Shown here in pieces: positions 18,097-27,271 of a stretch of DNA of 64,000 bases. Within the stretch, counting starts at the first letter, position 1. The number at the start of each line of letters is the position of its first letter. The translations under genes were made by a program, and so were the position numbers. Source of the stretch: Vibrio sp. 14G-20 (GTDB lineage Bacteria > Pseudomonadota > Gammaproteobacteria > Enterobacterales > Vibrionaceae); contig NZ_JAPHPW010000005.1 in the NCBI RefSeq assembly GCF_026241515.1, positions 124,001 through 188,000 on the forward strand, in the 5' to 3' direction. The notes beneath the pieces were generated by a model. It did not search any database. It had not been told where the DNA came from and saw nothing but the letters and a program-made list of their open reading frames with translations.

Positions 18097-19353
18097 CTAA
18101 CTCGCGCGATCTGCGGGCTCAGAGAGCATGGCATCAAAAGAGGCAATTCGAGCCAAAAACTCTTTTCTATCTTTAGGCATAATTGAGCTTGCCATTGGTA
18201 AGTTCGCCTTCATTGCATCGACGGCGCGACCACGTACCAATACCTCAAAGTGCAAGTGCGGGCCAGTAATACGACCAGTAGCACCCGATAGCGCAATTTT
18301 CTGACCTCGCTTAATTTGCTGACCTTTCTTAACTAAGAAGCGGCTCAAGTGAAGATAACGCGTCGTATATACGCTGTTGTGTTCAATAACCAAATATTTA
18401 CCAGCATACGGGTGGTCACGAAGTGCCACCACACGACCATCACCAGTTGAGTAGATAGGTGAACCTACAGGTGTAGCAAAGTCGGTACCATTGTGCGGTG
18501 AGATTCGTCCAGTTACTGGGTGTCTTCGTGTCGGATTGAACGAAGAAGTGATTCTTCGGAATTTTCTGTCGACTGGGTATCTATCAAAGGCTTGCTCTAA
18601 ACTATTTCCTTCTCTGTCATAAAAAAGACCATCTGGTGCTAGAAAAGCTGCCACTTCTCGGTTTCTTAATTGAATTGAGATACCTTGAATTTCTGTTTTG
18701 CCCGTTAAGTGATCATCCGTGTACTGCTCTTTGACCAATACATTAAAGCTGTCACCTGCTCTCAGCTCACGAGCGAAGTTGACTTTGTCTTTTAGTGTGC
18801 GGGTGATATTGGCTATCTGGTTAGTAGTTAACCCCGCTTTATATGCTGACGTTGAAAAACTGCCATGAACGGTGCCCGTATAGAGCTTTTCCTTCCATTC
18901 GCCAGGAATTTCATTGAATTGGTAGTCAAAACTTCCATCGTCATTTCGAGTAAAGGCAGCTTGCTCTACCAAACTTTCATGGAAAATCAGCTCGACGAGT
19001 TGTTTAGAGTCACTATCCAAAAGCAACTCTAGGTGGTCACCAGGTTTTATTGTGTCGAGCTTCAAAGACTCCAGATCCGCTTCCATCACCTTTTGAACGG
19101 TTCCATAAGGCAGTTGCCATGACGAAAAGATGTTGCTTAGCGTATCGCCAACTTTCACAAAATAATGGACTTTGACCAAAGAGCTGGGAGTCTGTTGAGA
19201 GTCGACACCCCCCTCATCATTCGGTTGATAACCTTGATAAGGTGTTATTTTTATAGAGATTTCTGGTGCTGGCTCGGAGTGAAAAGAAAGCAAAGCAGCA
19301 AGGGAAAATGCACTGATAGCAATAACGATCAGGCCAATACGGAGGAACTTCAT
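18097..19353 (-). CDS. M23 peptidoglycan DD-metalloendopeptidase, MepM-like
   Basis: The 418-residue protein has an N-terminal membrane anchor or signal (RIGLIVIAISAFSLAALLS), a LysM-like/OapA segment (VHYFVKVGDTLSNIFSSWQL), a middle MepM-type domain and a C-terminal M23 domain. Zinc and catalytic motifs are HNGTDFATPVG (HxxxD) and GPHLHFEV (HxH). Such enzymes cut the D-Ala-mDAP cross-links of peptidoglycan in the periplasm so that the wall can grow. The start at 19353 (MKFLRIGL) puts the signal peptide first; an upstream in-frame TTG would add 19 residues with no good ribosome site. Confidence 0.92.
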   Translation of the reverse strand: MKFLRIGLIVIAISAFSLAALLSFHSEPAPEISIKITPYQGYQPNDEGGVDSQQTPSSLVKVHYFVKVGDTLSNIFSSWQLPYGTVQKVMEADLESLKLDTIKPGDHLELLLDSDSKQLVELIFHESLVEQAAFTRNDDGSFDYQFNEIPGEWKEKLYTGTVHGSFSTSAYKAGLTTNQIANITRTLKDKVNFARELRAGDSFNVLVKEQYTDDHLTGKTEIQGISIQLRNREVAAFLAPDGLFYDREGNSLEQAFDRYPVDRKFRRITSSFNPTRRHPVTGRISPHNGTDFATPVGSPIYSTGDGRVVALRDHPYAGKYLVIEHNSVYTTRYLHLSRFLVKKGQQIKRGQKIALSGATGRITGPHLHFEVLVRGRAVDAMKANLPMASSIMPKDRKEFLARIASFDAMLSEPADRAS

Positions 19354-19463
19354 AAAATACTTAGCGGTTATAACGAGGAACTTAAAAAGTGTTATAACAT
19401 AACAATTCAATCAAAAAAATAAATGAAATGTAAGAAACCATAGCGCGATAGGTGTGAAAGTAT

Positions 19464-19484
19464 GGTGAGCATACAAAGCTCACC
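19464..19484 (-). terminator. Hairpin after the TPR membrane protein gene
   Basis: GGTGAGC pairs with GCTCACC around ATACAAA, 33 bp after the stop codon of the leftward gene. There is no long T tract, so it is a weak or Rho-assisted terminator. Confidence 0.45.
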
Positions 19485-19516
19485 ACCTTAGTTAACAAGG
19501 ATCTTTACCTCACACA

Positions 19517-20356
19517 TTACTCTTCACGAAGTGCTTCGAAGCGTTCTAAGCCGCGTAGCATCTCAAAGTCAGGTTCATCAGCCAATAACTCTCGCATTGA
19601 ACCACTGGCTTCGATAGAGCGCTCTAAGTCATCGATCGCTTGTCCTTCAGCACCTAACCTTGCGTAAGCACAAGCACGTTGATACAAGGCGTGAGCGTTT
19701 TGATCGTCCACTTCCAACACGCGATTACATAAGCTCATCGCCCAGTGGTATTCTTGCATGTCCATTGCTGCATCGGCTTTGTAAGTTAGTGCTTCTAAAT
19801 CACCCGGGCGGACTTTTAAGATCTCATCGTAGATTTCCATTTTCTGCTCAGCGGTTTGAGCATTCTGAGCCCTCAACCATAAATTATGAATTTCGTTGAT
19901 GATTTCGATTTCACGGTTGTTCTCTGAGATAATTCGAGTCTTACGCTTAAGATCCCTTTCAAGAACGTTAAACTTCTTCTCATAGTCTTGAGCAATCGAG
20001 TTGAGTCGCTGATCAGCCATCTCTTTAGTGGTGTGTTTCAACTCTTTGAGCGATTGCCAACCTACCAATGCAATCAAGGAAGCAACACCAGCAATAATAT
20101 AGAAGAAATAGGTTACGGTTACATTGGCGTAATTCAACGACTTATCTGCGACAGAGAGTTCACGATCGGTCATTTGGATCGTTAAACGCCTTTCGAGATC
20201 TTGTTGCTCCATGCGCAATTGCTTCAACTCATCCAAGATGTAACGTTCCATCAATGGTCTATCCAAATACTCTTGATCTGAGTACTTAACCTCTTCGTTT
20301 GCAAAACTCATCGTGCTGAACACCGAGATAACCGCAATCAATAAGATTCGAAGCAT
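19517..20356 (-). CDS. TPR-repeat membrane protein of unknown function
   Basis: The 279-residue protein begins with a signal peptide (ILLIAVISVFSTMSFA). A short periplasmic coiled coil (LDELKQLRMEQQDLERRL) and one transmembrane helix (YFFYIIAGVASLIALVGW, about residues 82-100) follow. A cytoplasmic coiled coil (to about 165) leads to about three TPR-like repeats (AQTAEQKMEIYDEILKVRPG, ALTYKADAAMDMQEYHWAM, ALYQRACAYARLGAEGQAI). TPRs bind proteins, so an assembly or scaffold role is plausible. I do not recognise a named family. Confidence 0.78.
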   Translation of the reverse strand: MLRILLIAVISVFSTMSFANEEVKYSDQEYLDRPLMERYILDELKQLRMEQQDLERRLTIQMTDRELSVADKSLNYANVTVTYFFYIIAGVASLIALVGWQSLKELKHTTKEMADQRLNSIAQDYEKKFNVLERDLKRKTRIISENNREIEIINEIHNLWLRAQNAQTAEQKMEIYDEILKVRPGDLEALTYKADAAMDMQEYHWAMSLCNRVLEVDDQNAHALYQRACAYARLGAEGQAIDDLERSIEASGSMRELLADEPDFEMLRGLERFEALREE

Positions 20357-20631
20357 TATACATTCCTTATATATTTAGCTTTAAACTAACTGTATCTCGT
20401 TATAGGCATACAAGCTAGGAAGTCGGCAAGTTTGCCTTGTTTGTATTGGAATTAACACTTTAAAACATCATTGATAATTATAAAACACTTGAAGCAACAT
20501 CATTAATTTCTAATTAAGGAGAATACGGCGTATTACTGTTCGATATAATTAATTCGCGATGAAAATATACTAAAAGCTAGTTTTTGCATCTATTTGAAAA
20601 TTGTTGTTATAACATTCAGAACGAGGTTAAT

Positions 20632-21147
20632 TTGAATAATCCACGATACGATTTACTAAGCCGTGTGCTGCACTGGGTGATGGCTTCTGTGATCATCTAT
20701 GCAACTACCGCAGGGTATGTAATGCACTTTGTCACCGGTAATCCAGAGCTATTTTCTTTCTTGTCAGTGCTCAACATGTCGCTGGCTACTGTCGCTACTC
20801 CTTTGTTGGCGATACGATATGTATGGAGTCATTTTAGAACCTCACCGCCCATGCCTTCATCTGTGGCTACTGGTCAAGTATGCATTGCCAAGCTCGCCCA
20901 TTCACTCATGTATCTCGTTATGTTCATGGTTTTCAGTACTGGTTATTTAATGCTTAAAGAACCGTACTCATTATTTTGGCTGACGACCGTCGATAATCTA
21001 ATAACCGCCCCCGCAATCAACAGCTTCTTTTTCTATTTACATCGTGCCAGTTGTATTGCCCTTGCTTGTTTGATCCTTTTGCATATTAGTGCAGCGCTCA
21101 AACATCACTTCATTTCTAAGAATTACGTGTTGAAGATGATGATCTAG
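20632..21147 (+). CDS. Cytochrome b561-family protein
   Basis: The 171-residue inner-membrane protein has four helices with histidines suited to two b haems: SRVLHWVMA, AKLAHSLMY, YLHRASC and ILLHISAALKHHF. It resembles the YodB/CybB di-haem cytochromes that move electrons from quinol to periplasmic acceptors. I propose the TTG at 20632 as start because ACGAGG lies 5 nt before it and the protein then begins at the family position (NNPRYDLLSRVLHW). An ATG at 20584 in the same frame has no ribosome site and adds an atypical sequence. Confidence 0.85.
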   Translation: MNNPRYDLLSRVLHWVMASVIIYATTAGYVMHFVTGNPELFSFLSVLNMSLATVATPLLAIRYVWSHFRTSPPMPSSVATGQVCIAKLAHSLMYLVMFMVFSTGYLMLKEPYSLFWLTTVDNLITAPAINSFFFYLHRASCIALACLILLHISAALKHHFISKNYVLKMMI

Positions 21148-21181
21148 ATTTAAATAATACAAACTTTTTAGCACAAACAAA

Positions 21182-21210
21182 AAAGCCATAGCGTGTAAGC
21201 TATGGCTTTA
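21182..21210. terminator. Bidirectional intrinsic terminator
   Basis: AAAGCCATAGC pairs with GCTATGGCTTT around GTGTAA, with A-rich and T-rich flanks, between convergent genes. Confidence 0.88.
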
Positions 21211-21228
21211 TTCAATCTATTTAAGTGC

Positions 21229-21663
21229 TCAGTTCTTTTGAGTATCGAGCATCACTTGCCAATATTCACATTTGGCTAAGAACTCTTTTAAATAGAGCTC
21301 TGGATTTTCAAGTTTTTCGCCGCCTTTTACATCAGCGCCAGTCACTCGCCAAAAGCTACGGGTAACGAGATTTCGATGATAAATAAAATCGCTGATTTCA
21401 TTTTTTTGCAAAGGAAGTTGCTCACCAAATTTTTGCGCGTACAAACTCAACGTTGAGTCTTGCTCACATGGCTTCTCTCTTAGAAAAGTATCCAAGTCCA
21501 AGCCTAGTTGATGTTGCGCTTCCTTTGGTAGTGCTTTAGCTAACTTAGAGATAACACTGAACAGAGCCAACTCAACCTTTTGAGACGCTAATAACGATGC
21601 ACCTAAAAGCGCATATTCATTGGAAATGTGTTGCTCTGTTGATGAAACGGTTGCTGTTGTCAC
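21229..21663 (-). CDS. Hypothetical protein
   Basis: The 144-residue protein is not recognised. It looks soluble and mostly helical, with no signal peptide and no clear motif. Visible features are a hydrophobic helix (ALLGASLLASQKVELALFSVI), two cysteines and a C-terminal acidic helix (ELYLKEFLAKCEYW). It lies in the same direction as the next hypothetical gene with a 54-bp gap, so the two may be co-transcribed. Codon use looks normal for the window. Confidence 0.65.
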   Translation of the reverse strand: MTTATVSSTEQHISNEYALLGASLLASQKVELALFSVISKLAKALPKEAQHQLGLDLDTFLREKPCEQDSTLSLYAQKFGEQLPLQKNEISDFIYHRNLVTRSFWRVTGADVKGGEKLENPELYLKEFLAKCEYWQVMLDTQKN

Positions 21664-21717
21664 TGGTTAACCTCAAATAATCATAACGGATGTTACTGAA
21701 CTGGTAGAGTCTTTTTA

Positions 21718-21996
21718 CTAAGCTGAGACTTTTAACAAAACGCGGTCAGCATCAATAATGGTGAATCCCGATGCATCTTCATTCTTTTCGACTTGCACTA
21801 AACCTTTAAAACCAATCTGCGACAGCTTCTTTGCAAGTTGAGCTGGAGCTGTTTCAAAAATAACATTCATAAAAGGTAAAGACTCAGCATCAACAAAACC
21901 ATGCTCATTAAACAGTTCCATTGCTTGAGATAAATGGTCTGAGTCGGTTAATTCGATAATTTCTACAACTTCTTCCAACAACATTTTCGATTCCAT
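21718..21996 (-). CDS. Hypothetical protein
   Basis: A small acidic protein of about 92 residues: helix LLEEVVEIIELTDSDHLSQAMELFNEHG, then a strand-rich part (MNVIFETAPAQLAKKLSQIG, GLVQVEKNEDASGFTIIDAD). I do not recognise the family. The frame is open to 22086, but the extra N-terminus is cysteine- and arginine-rich and looks non-coding. I prefer the ATG at 21996, or the one at 21984, which has GGAA 6 nt before it. It is upstream of the other hypothetical gene. Confidence 0.55.
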   Translation of the reverse strand: MESKMLLEEVVEIIELTDSDHLSQAMELFNEHGFVDAESLPFMNVIFETAPAQLAKKLSQIGFKGLVQVEKNEDASGFTIIDADRVLLKVSA

Positions 21997-22216
21997 ATTC
22001 GCCAGAAAGTGACTGACACAAGCACTTACGTTTGCTCGCATACATCCCGATGCCCGAAGACACCCCTTTAGTAGTAGGGAAATCATAACATATTAATAAT
22101 CGAAAAATATGTTTAATTTCTCCTAAGTTACTGGGAATCTTAGAAAAGAATAGAAGTTGGTGAAACATAAGCAACACCAATCCATATTGTTGAAACGGCG
22201 ACCTGACTTGAGGGGA

Positions 22217-24001
22217 TCAGGCGACCGTTGCTTGAGAGTCGCTTGTTTTCACAATCGATTCCTTCAACAAGCCGGCATAAATGCCATTGTGCGCCACCAG
22301 GTGGTGATGATTACCTTGTTCAACAATTTCACCCTTTTCCAACACGAGAATCGTGTCCGAGTGACGAACGGTACTCAAACGGTGTGCAATCGCAATCACG
22401 GTTTTATCTTTGAAAAGGCGCTGCATTGCTTTTTGAATCAGGTCTTCAGTGATTGAATCTACCGAACTGGTCGCCTCATCAAGCATCATCAATTGCCCAC
22501 CCTGTGCAACCGCTCGTGCAAAGGAGATAAGCTGCGTTTGCCCCACAGACAAATTGGAACCGTTCTTTTCCAAATGGAAGTCATAACCTTGAGGGAGTTG
22601 TTCAATAAACTTATCGGCATAAACATAGCGTGCAGCCTGTTCAACCTCAGGTCTAGATAGATGCGTTTTACCCAGAGCGATATTGAATTGGATGGTCTCT
22701 TCAAACAAGTGCACGTCTTGCATCATCATTGAGAATAAATGAGCAGAGTCTTCGCTTGAAATCTGCGACAGCTCTATTCCATTCAATAAAATGCTGCCTT
22801 CATAGTCTTGGTAGGTTTTAGAGATCAGACGCAGAATCGTCGACTTGCCCGAACCCGTCGAGCCCACAAGCGCGATTTGATGTCCTTTCTCCAATACAAA
22901 CGAGACATTCTTTAGAACGTAAGGAGAGTCGTCCTTGTAACGAAAGCTCACGTTCTTAAACTCAAGGCTCACAAACTGTTCGAGTTGTTTCTCAACCTTG
23001 TTAGATGGCAGCAGGTTGCGTCCTTCCTCTTCAGTCGGCTCAACAAACAGCTCCTCAATATGGTCAAACGCTGCAAATGAACTCTGAATCGAAGCGATCT
23101 GCGAAGTAAAGTCACGAATCGGAACAAACACCTTCTCTAAGGTGTTGATGAACGCAATCAGCACACCCAAGGTGAGTGCCCCTTCTAACACTTGCTCAGA
23201 GCCATACCAGATCATGATCGCGATGGTGATAGAGGTGATACCAGAGATAAACGAGAACAAAATTGCATCGTACTTATTTATCTTCTTCTGTGCTCTTAGA
23301 AACTCATCGGTATAGCCTTGATAACGACGCTCGACTTGATCTTCCGCTCGGTACATCTGAACGGTTTTCATGCCAAGTAAGACTTCTTGTAAAAAGCCAA
23401 TACCGCGAGCAAGCGAAGAACGAGTCACCTTATATAAGGCTCGAAGTCGGTTTCTCACATAGACCGTCAAATACATCACTGGCGGCATAATGATCAATAC
23501 AATCACCGTTAACTGCCAGTCAATGAAGAACATCATCACCAACAGAGCAATGGTATTGATGCTGTCTTTAACTAGCCCTACAACCGACTGAACAAACGTC
23601 TCGCCGATGGTTTCCAAGTCACTGGTTAATCGTGAAAGCGTGACGCCAATCGGTGTGTTATCAAAATAGCTGCGCGGCAGTTTGAGCACGCGAGCAAACA
23701 ATACTGAGCGCATGTCAGTTATCGTGTATTGACCAGTTTTACGCAGGTTGTACGAATAGGTGGTATCCACCACATAGCTCGCTACCAGCACGGCAACGAG
23801 ATAGAAGACGTATTCGAGCAGTCCATCCATATCCCCTTGGCTCAGGTGAACATCGATCACTTGGATGATCAGCCAAGGGAACAACAAACTCGTGATGACA
23901 GAAAGAGGAAGCATAGCGATACCCAGAATCGCAGAGCCTTTGTATTTCTTAGCAAACTTAAAAAAGTGCTTGAGGTACTTGAGATCAACACCTTTTAACA
24001 T
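22217..24001 (-). CDS. ABC exporter half-transporter, catalytic-site partner
   Basis: The 594-residue protein is a fused six-helix type IV permease and ATPase, of the MdlB/BmrD-like heterodimeric exporters. The nucleotide domain has Walker A (GSTGSGKST), a degenerate signature (LSVGQ instead of LSGGQ) and Walker B with the catalytic glutamate (LMMLDEATSSVD). It overlaps its partner gene by 7 bp (23995-24001) and is translated after it. The heterodimer sits in the inner membrane and exports hydrophobic compounds, peptides or lipids; the substrate cannot be told. Confidence 0.93.
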   Translation of the reverse strand: MLKGVDLKYLKHFFKFAKKYKGSAILGIAMLPLSVITSLLFPWLIIQVIDVHLSQGDMDGLLEYVFYLVAVLVASYVVDTTYSYNLRKTGQYTITDMRSVLFARVLKLPRSYFDNTPIGVTLSRLTSDLETIGETFVQSVVGLVKDSINTIALLVMMFFIDWQLTVIVLIIMPPVMYLTVYVRNRLRALYKVTRSSLARGIGFLQEVLLGMKTVQMYRAEDQVERRYQGYTDEFLRAQKKINKYDAILFSFISGITSITIAIMIWYGSEQVLEGALTLGVLIAFINTLEKVFVPIRDFTSQIASIQSSFAAFDHIEELFVEPTEEEGRNLLPSNKVEKQLEQFVSLEFKNVSFRYKDDSPYVLKNVSFVLEKGHQIALVGSTGSGKSTILRLISKTYQDYEGSILLNGIELSQISSEDSAHLFSMMMQDVHLFEETIQFNIALGKTHLSRPEVEQAARYVYADKFIEQLPQGYDFHLEKNGSNLSVGQTQLISFARAVAQGGQLMMLDEATSSVDSITEDLIQKAMQRLFKDKTVIAIAHRLSTVRHSDTILVLEKGEIVEQGNHHHLVAHNGIYAGLLKESIVKTSDSQATVA

Positions 24002-25758
24002 GCTGCTGCCTCCGTTTCATTCTGCTGTAGTTGCCATGTATCGTAATAGTAATCACAGGTTTTCAATAATGTGGCGTGGTCGCCCTTCGCGATCACTTTG
24101 CCTTCGTTCAACACGATGACTTCATCCATATATTCAAGGGCATTAACGCGGTGTGAAACCACAAGAACCGATTGATTTTCCAAACGCTTAAACAAACCTT
24201 CTAAGATCTTACGTTCTGTTTCATAATCGACCGCAGACAGAACATTATCCATGATGATTAAGTCGGTTGGCTGCAATAAAGCACGCGCAATACTTAAGCG
24301 CTGCTTTTGACCACCAGACAACATGATCCCTTTCTCACCGACTAAGGTTTGATCGCCGTGTTCAAAACGTGTCACATCACTGGCCAACTGGCTGAGCTCT
24401 AGCACTTCATCAACCTGACTCTTTGCCAAATCGGTATCTAGGCTACCAAAGCGGATATTATCTTCGACGGTTGCTGAAAACAGATAAGGATCTTGAGTCA
24501 CGGTTTTCACGTAACGGCGCAAGTCACTGCGTGAGAAGCTAGTAACATCTCTTTCACCTAGGAAAACAGAACCTTCGGGTACATCCAAGTGATGGTTCAA
24601 ACAATTCACTAATGTCGTTTTGCCCGCTCCGATCCCGCCCAACACACCCACTTTCTTACCGGCTGGAATATCAAAGCTGATGTCATCAAGGATCAAGCGT
24701 TCTTCACCTGCGTAACTAAAGTTGAGGTTGCGAACGGAAAACGTTTTTCCCTTGAGCGACTCAACGTCTAATTCAGTCAGCTTATCTTCATCTAGCTCTG
24801 GCACTTTGGCATTAAGAATGGTCTGTGCACTCTGAATACCGACCATGCCTCGCTGGTAAATGGTCGCGATTCTACCTAATTGCATCAATGGCATTGCCAA
24901 CAAAACCGAGTAAGTCAGAAAGGCGGTAATCTCACCTAGGGTCAGCTCTTGTCTCATTAACATGTAACCACCTAGCCCAAGAATGATGATTTTCATCAGG
25001 TCATTGGCGTAGTCGAGTACTGGCATAAAGAAGACTTGAATACGTGTGATTTTAAGGCGGCATTCAAGTAATAATTGATTAAGCTTTTCAGTTTCAGCTT
25101 TCACCCAAGGTGACATTTGCTGGCTCTTAATTAGATCGATCCCAGAGAGGTAGCTCATTAGCTGAGCAGACAAGTTTTGTAGACGTTTCATGTGCTCTAA
25201 ATGCAGCGTTTTCATACGCTTGAAGCCCACACGGAAAATCACAAAAGCGATTGAGATAGGGATAATCGAGTAGAGTGTGAGTTCTGGCGATATGCGCCAC
25301 ATGTAAAGAGGCGTCAGCGACAACGCAAGCAACGCATTGAAGAACTGCAAGAAGCCAACACCAAATAGCAGTCGAATACCACTAAGGTCATTGTTGATAA
25401 TCGAGATCAGTCGACCCGAAGCAAAGCGTTCGTGAAAGCTGCTCGGTAAGCGATTCAACTTTTGTAAAAGGGTACTTTTGAGTGCGGCCTCTGTAATTCG
25501 CCCCGGGTTAAGCGCATAAATACGAGATAAAATTCTCACCACCACCATGGCAACTGACATCCCGACCACAATCCAAACATAGGTTTGAAGCTGTTGATGG
25601 CCAGTTGAAGAGGCATCATCAATCAAATCTATCGCCAATTGGATATAGCGAGGGATCTCTACTTGTAACCAGTTGACGAGAAAGATGAACACAATCGCCA
25701 ATAAGTACGAGGTGCGATTCATCCGCAGATAATGGGCAATAAACTGTCTTTTATTCAT
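23995..25758 (-). CDS. ABC exporter half-transporter, degenerate-site partner
   Basis: The 587-residue MdlA/BmrC-like protein has six transmembrane helices and a nucleotide-binding domain with Walker A (GGIGAGKTT) and an intact signature (LSGGQKQRLS). Its Walker B ends in MDNVLSAVD, so asparagine replaces the catalytic glutamate. Combined with the LSVGQ of its partner this gives one competent and one degenerate ATP site, as expected for asymmetric exporters. It is the first gene of the pair. Confidence 0.93.
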   Translation of the reverse strand: MNKRQFIAHYLRMNRTSYLLAIVFIFLVNWLQVEIPRYIQLAIDLIDDASSTGHQQLQTYVWIVVGMSVAMVVVRILSRIYALNPGRITEAALKSTLLQKLNRLPSSFHERFASGRLISIINNDLSGIRLLFGVGFLQFFNALLALSLTPLYMWRISPELTLYSIIPISIAFVIFRVGFKRMKTLHLEHMKRLQNLSAQLMSYLSGIDLIKSQQMSPWVKAETEKLNQLLLECRLKITRIQVFFMPVLDYANDLMKIIILGLGGYMLMRQELTLGEITAFLTYSVLLAMPLMQLGRIATIYQRGMVGIQSAQTILNAKVPELDEDKLTELDVESLKGKTFSVRNLNFSYAGEERLILDDISFDIPAGKKVGVLGGIGAGKTTLVNCLNHHLDVPEGSVFLGERDVTSFSRSDLRRYVKTVTQDPYLFSATVEDNIRFGSLDTDLAKSQVDEVLELSQLASDVTRFEHGDQTLVGEKGIMLSGGQKQRLSIARALLQPTDLIIMDNVLSAVDYETERKILEGLFKRLENQSVLVVSHRVNALEYMDEVIVLNEGKVIAKGDHATLLKTCDYYYDTWQLQQNETEAAAC

Positions 25759-25930
25759 AGTATTCTTTGTTTAGGGCAGGCTCACAGCGAGATTTAACTA
25801 TATAACCGGGCAGTTAAGCTAGATAGGTTCATCGCTGAGGTAAAGATACATCAAAAACACTTAGTTGACAATATCAACCATATTCAATAATTAGTTTCCG
25901 CTATTAAATTTTAGCATTGCTAGAAACAAC

Positions 25931-25954
25931 TTTGCCGCCAAAAGTGGCGGCAAA
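25931..25954. terminator. Hairpin terminator after the Nudix gene
   Basis: TTTGCCGCC pairs with GGCGGCAAA around AAAAGT, 32 bp after the stop codon of the leftward Nudix gene and before the ABC genes. The tail is AT-rich without a long T run. Confidence 0.65.
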
Positions 25955-25986
25955 TAAATAGCTTAGCAGGCTAATATTGATAACGG

Positions 25987-26505
25987 CTAAAGCATCTCTT
26001 TGGCAATCAAATGCAGCAAAAAGGTTTCACGTTCAATACTCATGCCTTTCTTAGGGCTCTCTGCCATCGTCTTTTCGTTATGAGCGATCGCTTCATGGAT
26101 ATTCATCCACACAGGTTTCATCCCATTTTTCACTTCATAATCTTCGTAAGCAGTTTCACCAAGCTCACGATCAATCTTGCATGAGTAGCAGTAAGAAATC
26201 ATGTGCATCATATCCGCATCGTCTTTGTACCAAGGACGAAACTCTTCAAAAATACCGAACGGCTTGATGCTATGGATATTCTTCGCGCCAGTCTCTTCTT
26301 CGAGTTCACGAACCATACCTGCGATCACATCTTCCCCTTCATCCAAACCACCACCAGGAATGGTGTAGTCGTGATAACGCTCTGTATACAGCATCAGAAT
26401 GTCTTCACCATCCAATACAATGGCACGGGCAGCGTTGCGCTTATAGACCGTTTTATTGTCTAGATAGTCGATATCAGGGTGGATGGTTGTTTTTAGGTGT
26501 CTCAT
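25987..26505 (-). CDS. Nudix hydrolase
   Basis: The 172-residue protein has a full Nudix box at about residues 52-74: GGGLDEGEDVIAGMV, then RELEEETGA. This gives the GX5EX7REXXEEXG pattern that binds magnesium and cleaves nucleoside-diphosphate-linked substrates. The C-terminal part (KPVWMNIHEAIAHNEKT) follows Nudix architecture. The substrate is not predictable. It is monocistronic with its own hairpin; the ABC pair downstream is probably transcribed separately. Confidence 0.92.
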   Translation of the reverse strand: MRHLKTTIHPDIDYLDNKTVYKRNAARAIVLDGEDILMLYTERYHDYTIPGGGLDEGEDVIAGMVRELEEETGAKNIHSIKPFGIFEEFRPWYKDDADMMHMISYCYSCKIDRELGETAYEDYEVKNGMKPVWMNIHEAIAHNEKTMAESPKKGMSIERETFLLHLIAKEML

Positions 26506-26807
26506 GATTCTGACTGCTCTACTGAATTTGGCGGCATCATATCATAATCATCAATAGATTCGAGGTTCACAACCGCCAACCAGAACTGATCGGACGGGGA
26601 TATTCTAACGGTAACTTGAATCCACTTAGCTTGATCTAACACTCAAAAAGCAGTTAAACATGAAGAAATATCATCCTATTTCAATATCTTGACCAAATTA
26701 GGACAACCTTTTCTGAAATCTAAAATATACTAATTTCATAGAGCTTCTCATTTAGTTCTGTAGAACTTAACGCATTCGATTATAGAGTTATCACGTAGGA
26801 GATAGAC
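26506..26807. other. Divergent intergenic region, Nudix gene / DUF333 lipoprotein
   Basis: The region (302 bp) is AT-rich and should hold both promoters. The lipoprotein has a good TAGGAGA ribosome site. No palindrome or hairpin stands out and no small ORF is convincing. Confidence 0.5.
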
Positions 26808-27062
26808 ATGAAGAAAATTGGTTTGATGGCTGTATGTGCCGTTGTATTAGGCGGTTGTGCAAACGACTATGCAGAATATAGCGAAGGCCAACGTGTTTCA
26901 GTCGCTAACCCAGCAGCGGTTTATTGTGTTCAACAGGACGGTGAATTAGACACGGTTACTGAAAACAATCAGCGTACAACTTACTGTGTATTCGATGACG
27001 GCGAGCGCATTGAACAGTGGGAGTACTACCGTAATAACCAAGAGCAAGAAACTGAAAAGTAA
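26808..27062 (+). CDS. DUF333-domain lipoprotein
   Basis: An 84-residue secreted lipoprotein with signal peptide (MKKIGLMAVCAVV) and lipobox LGGC at residues 15-18. The mature part has the DUF333 pattern NPAAVYCVQQDGEL, then RTTYCVFDDGERIEQWEYYR, with two conserved cysteines that likely form a disulfide. Members are often annotated as putative hemolysin without evidence. It is a single gene with TAGGAGA before the ATG. The function is unknown. Confidence 0.88.
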   Translation: MKKIGLMAVCAVVLGGCANDYAEYSEGQRVSVANPAAVYCVQQDGELDTVTENNQRTTYCVFDDGERIEQWEYYRNNQEQETEK

Positions 27063-27130
27063 TCACTTCTATTACAAGCTTCCCATCTCAAAGCTTTAAA
27101 ACCCTCCCCCTAAAAATTCAATTATGTTAC

Positions 27131-27160
27131 GTAAACCGCTGCCATAAGGCAGCGGTTTAC
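27131..27160. terminator. Perfect hairpin downstream of the DUF333 gene
   Basis: GTAAACCGCTGCC and its exact complement enclose an ATAA loop (13-bp perfect stem). No T tract follows on either strand, so it may be a Rho-independent-like terminator of reduced strength or an RNA 3'-end stabiliser. Confidence 0.5.
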
Positions 27161-27192
27161 CGTACATACACCAATTGAACACCGTTTTATTT

Positions 27193-27221
27193 CTGACATA
27201 ACTCTGACATTAGCCTAATCT
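27193..27221 (+). promoter_or_regulatory. Candidate PhoB box upstream of the unknown membrane protein
   Basis: CTGACAT AACT CTGACAT (27193-27210) gives two PHO-box half-elements at exactly 11 bp, each 6 of 7 to CTGTCAT. A weaker third unit (CTAATCT, 27215-27221) continues the phase. A TAGAAT -10 (27229-27234) follows, which would start transcription near 27241 and supports the ATG at 27272. Matched by eye. Confidence 0.5.
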
Positions 27222-27271
27222 AGGCCGATAGAATGCCTGCCTGTTACAAATATTTACAAGTAGTGTTGATT

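Noticed and set aside
22087..22113. AACATAT/ATATGTT inverted repeat as a regulatory site
   Set aside because: It is AT-only, has a long loop and sits downstream of the ABC genes and upstream of an unsure start; could be chance.
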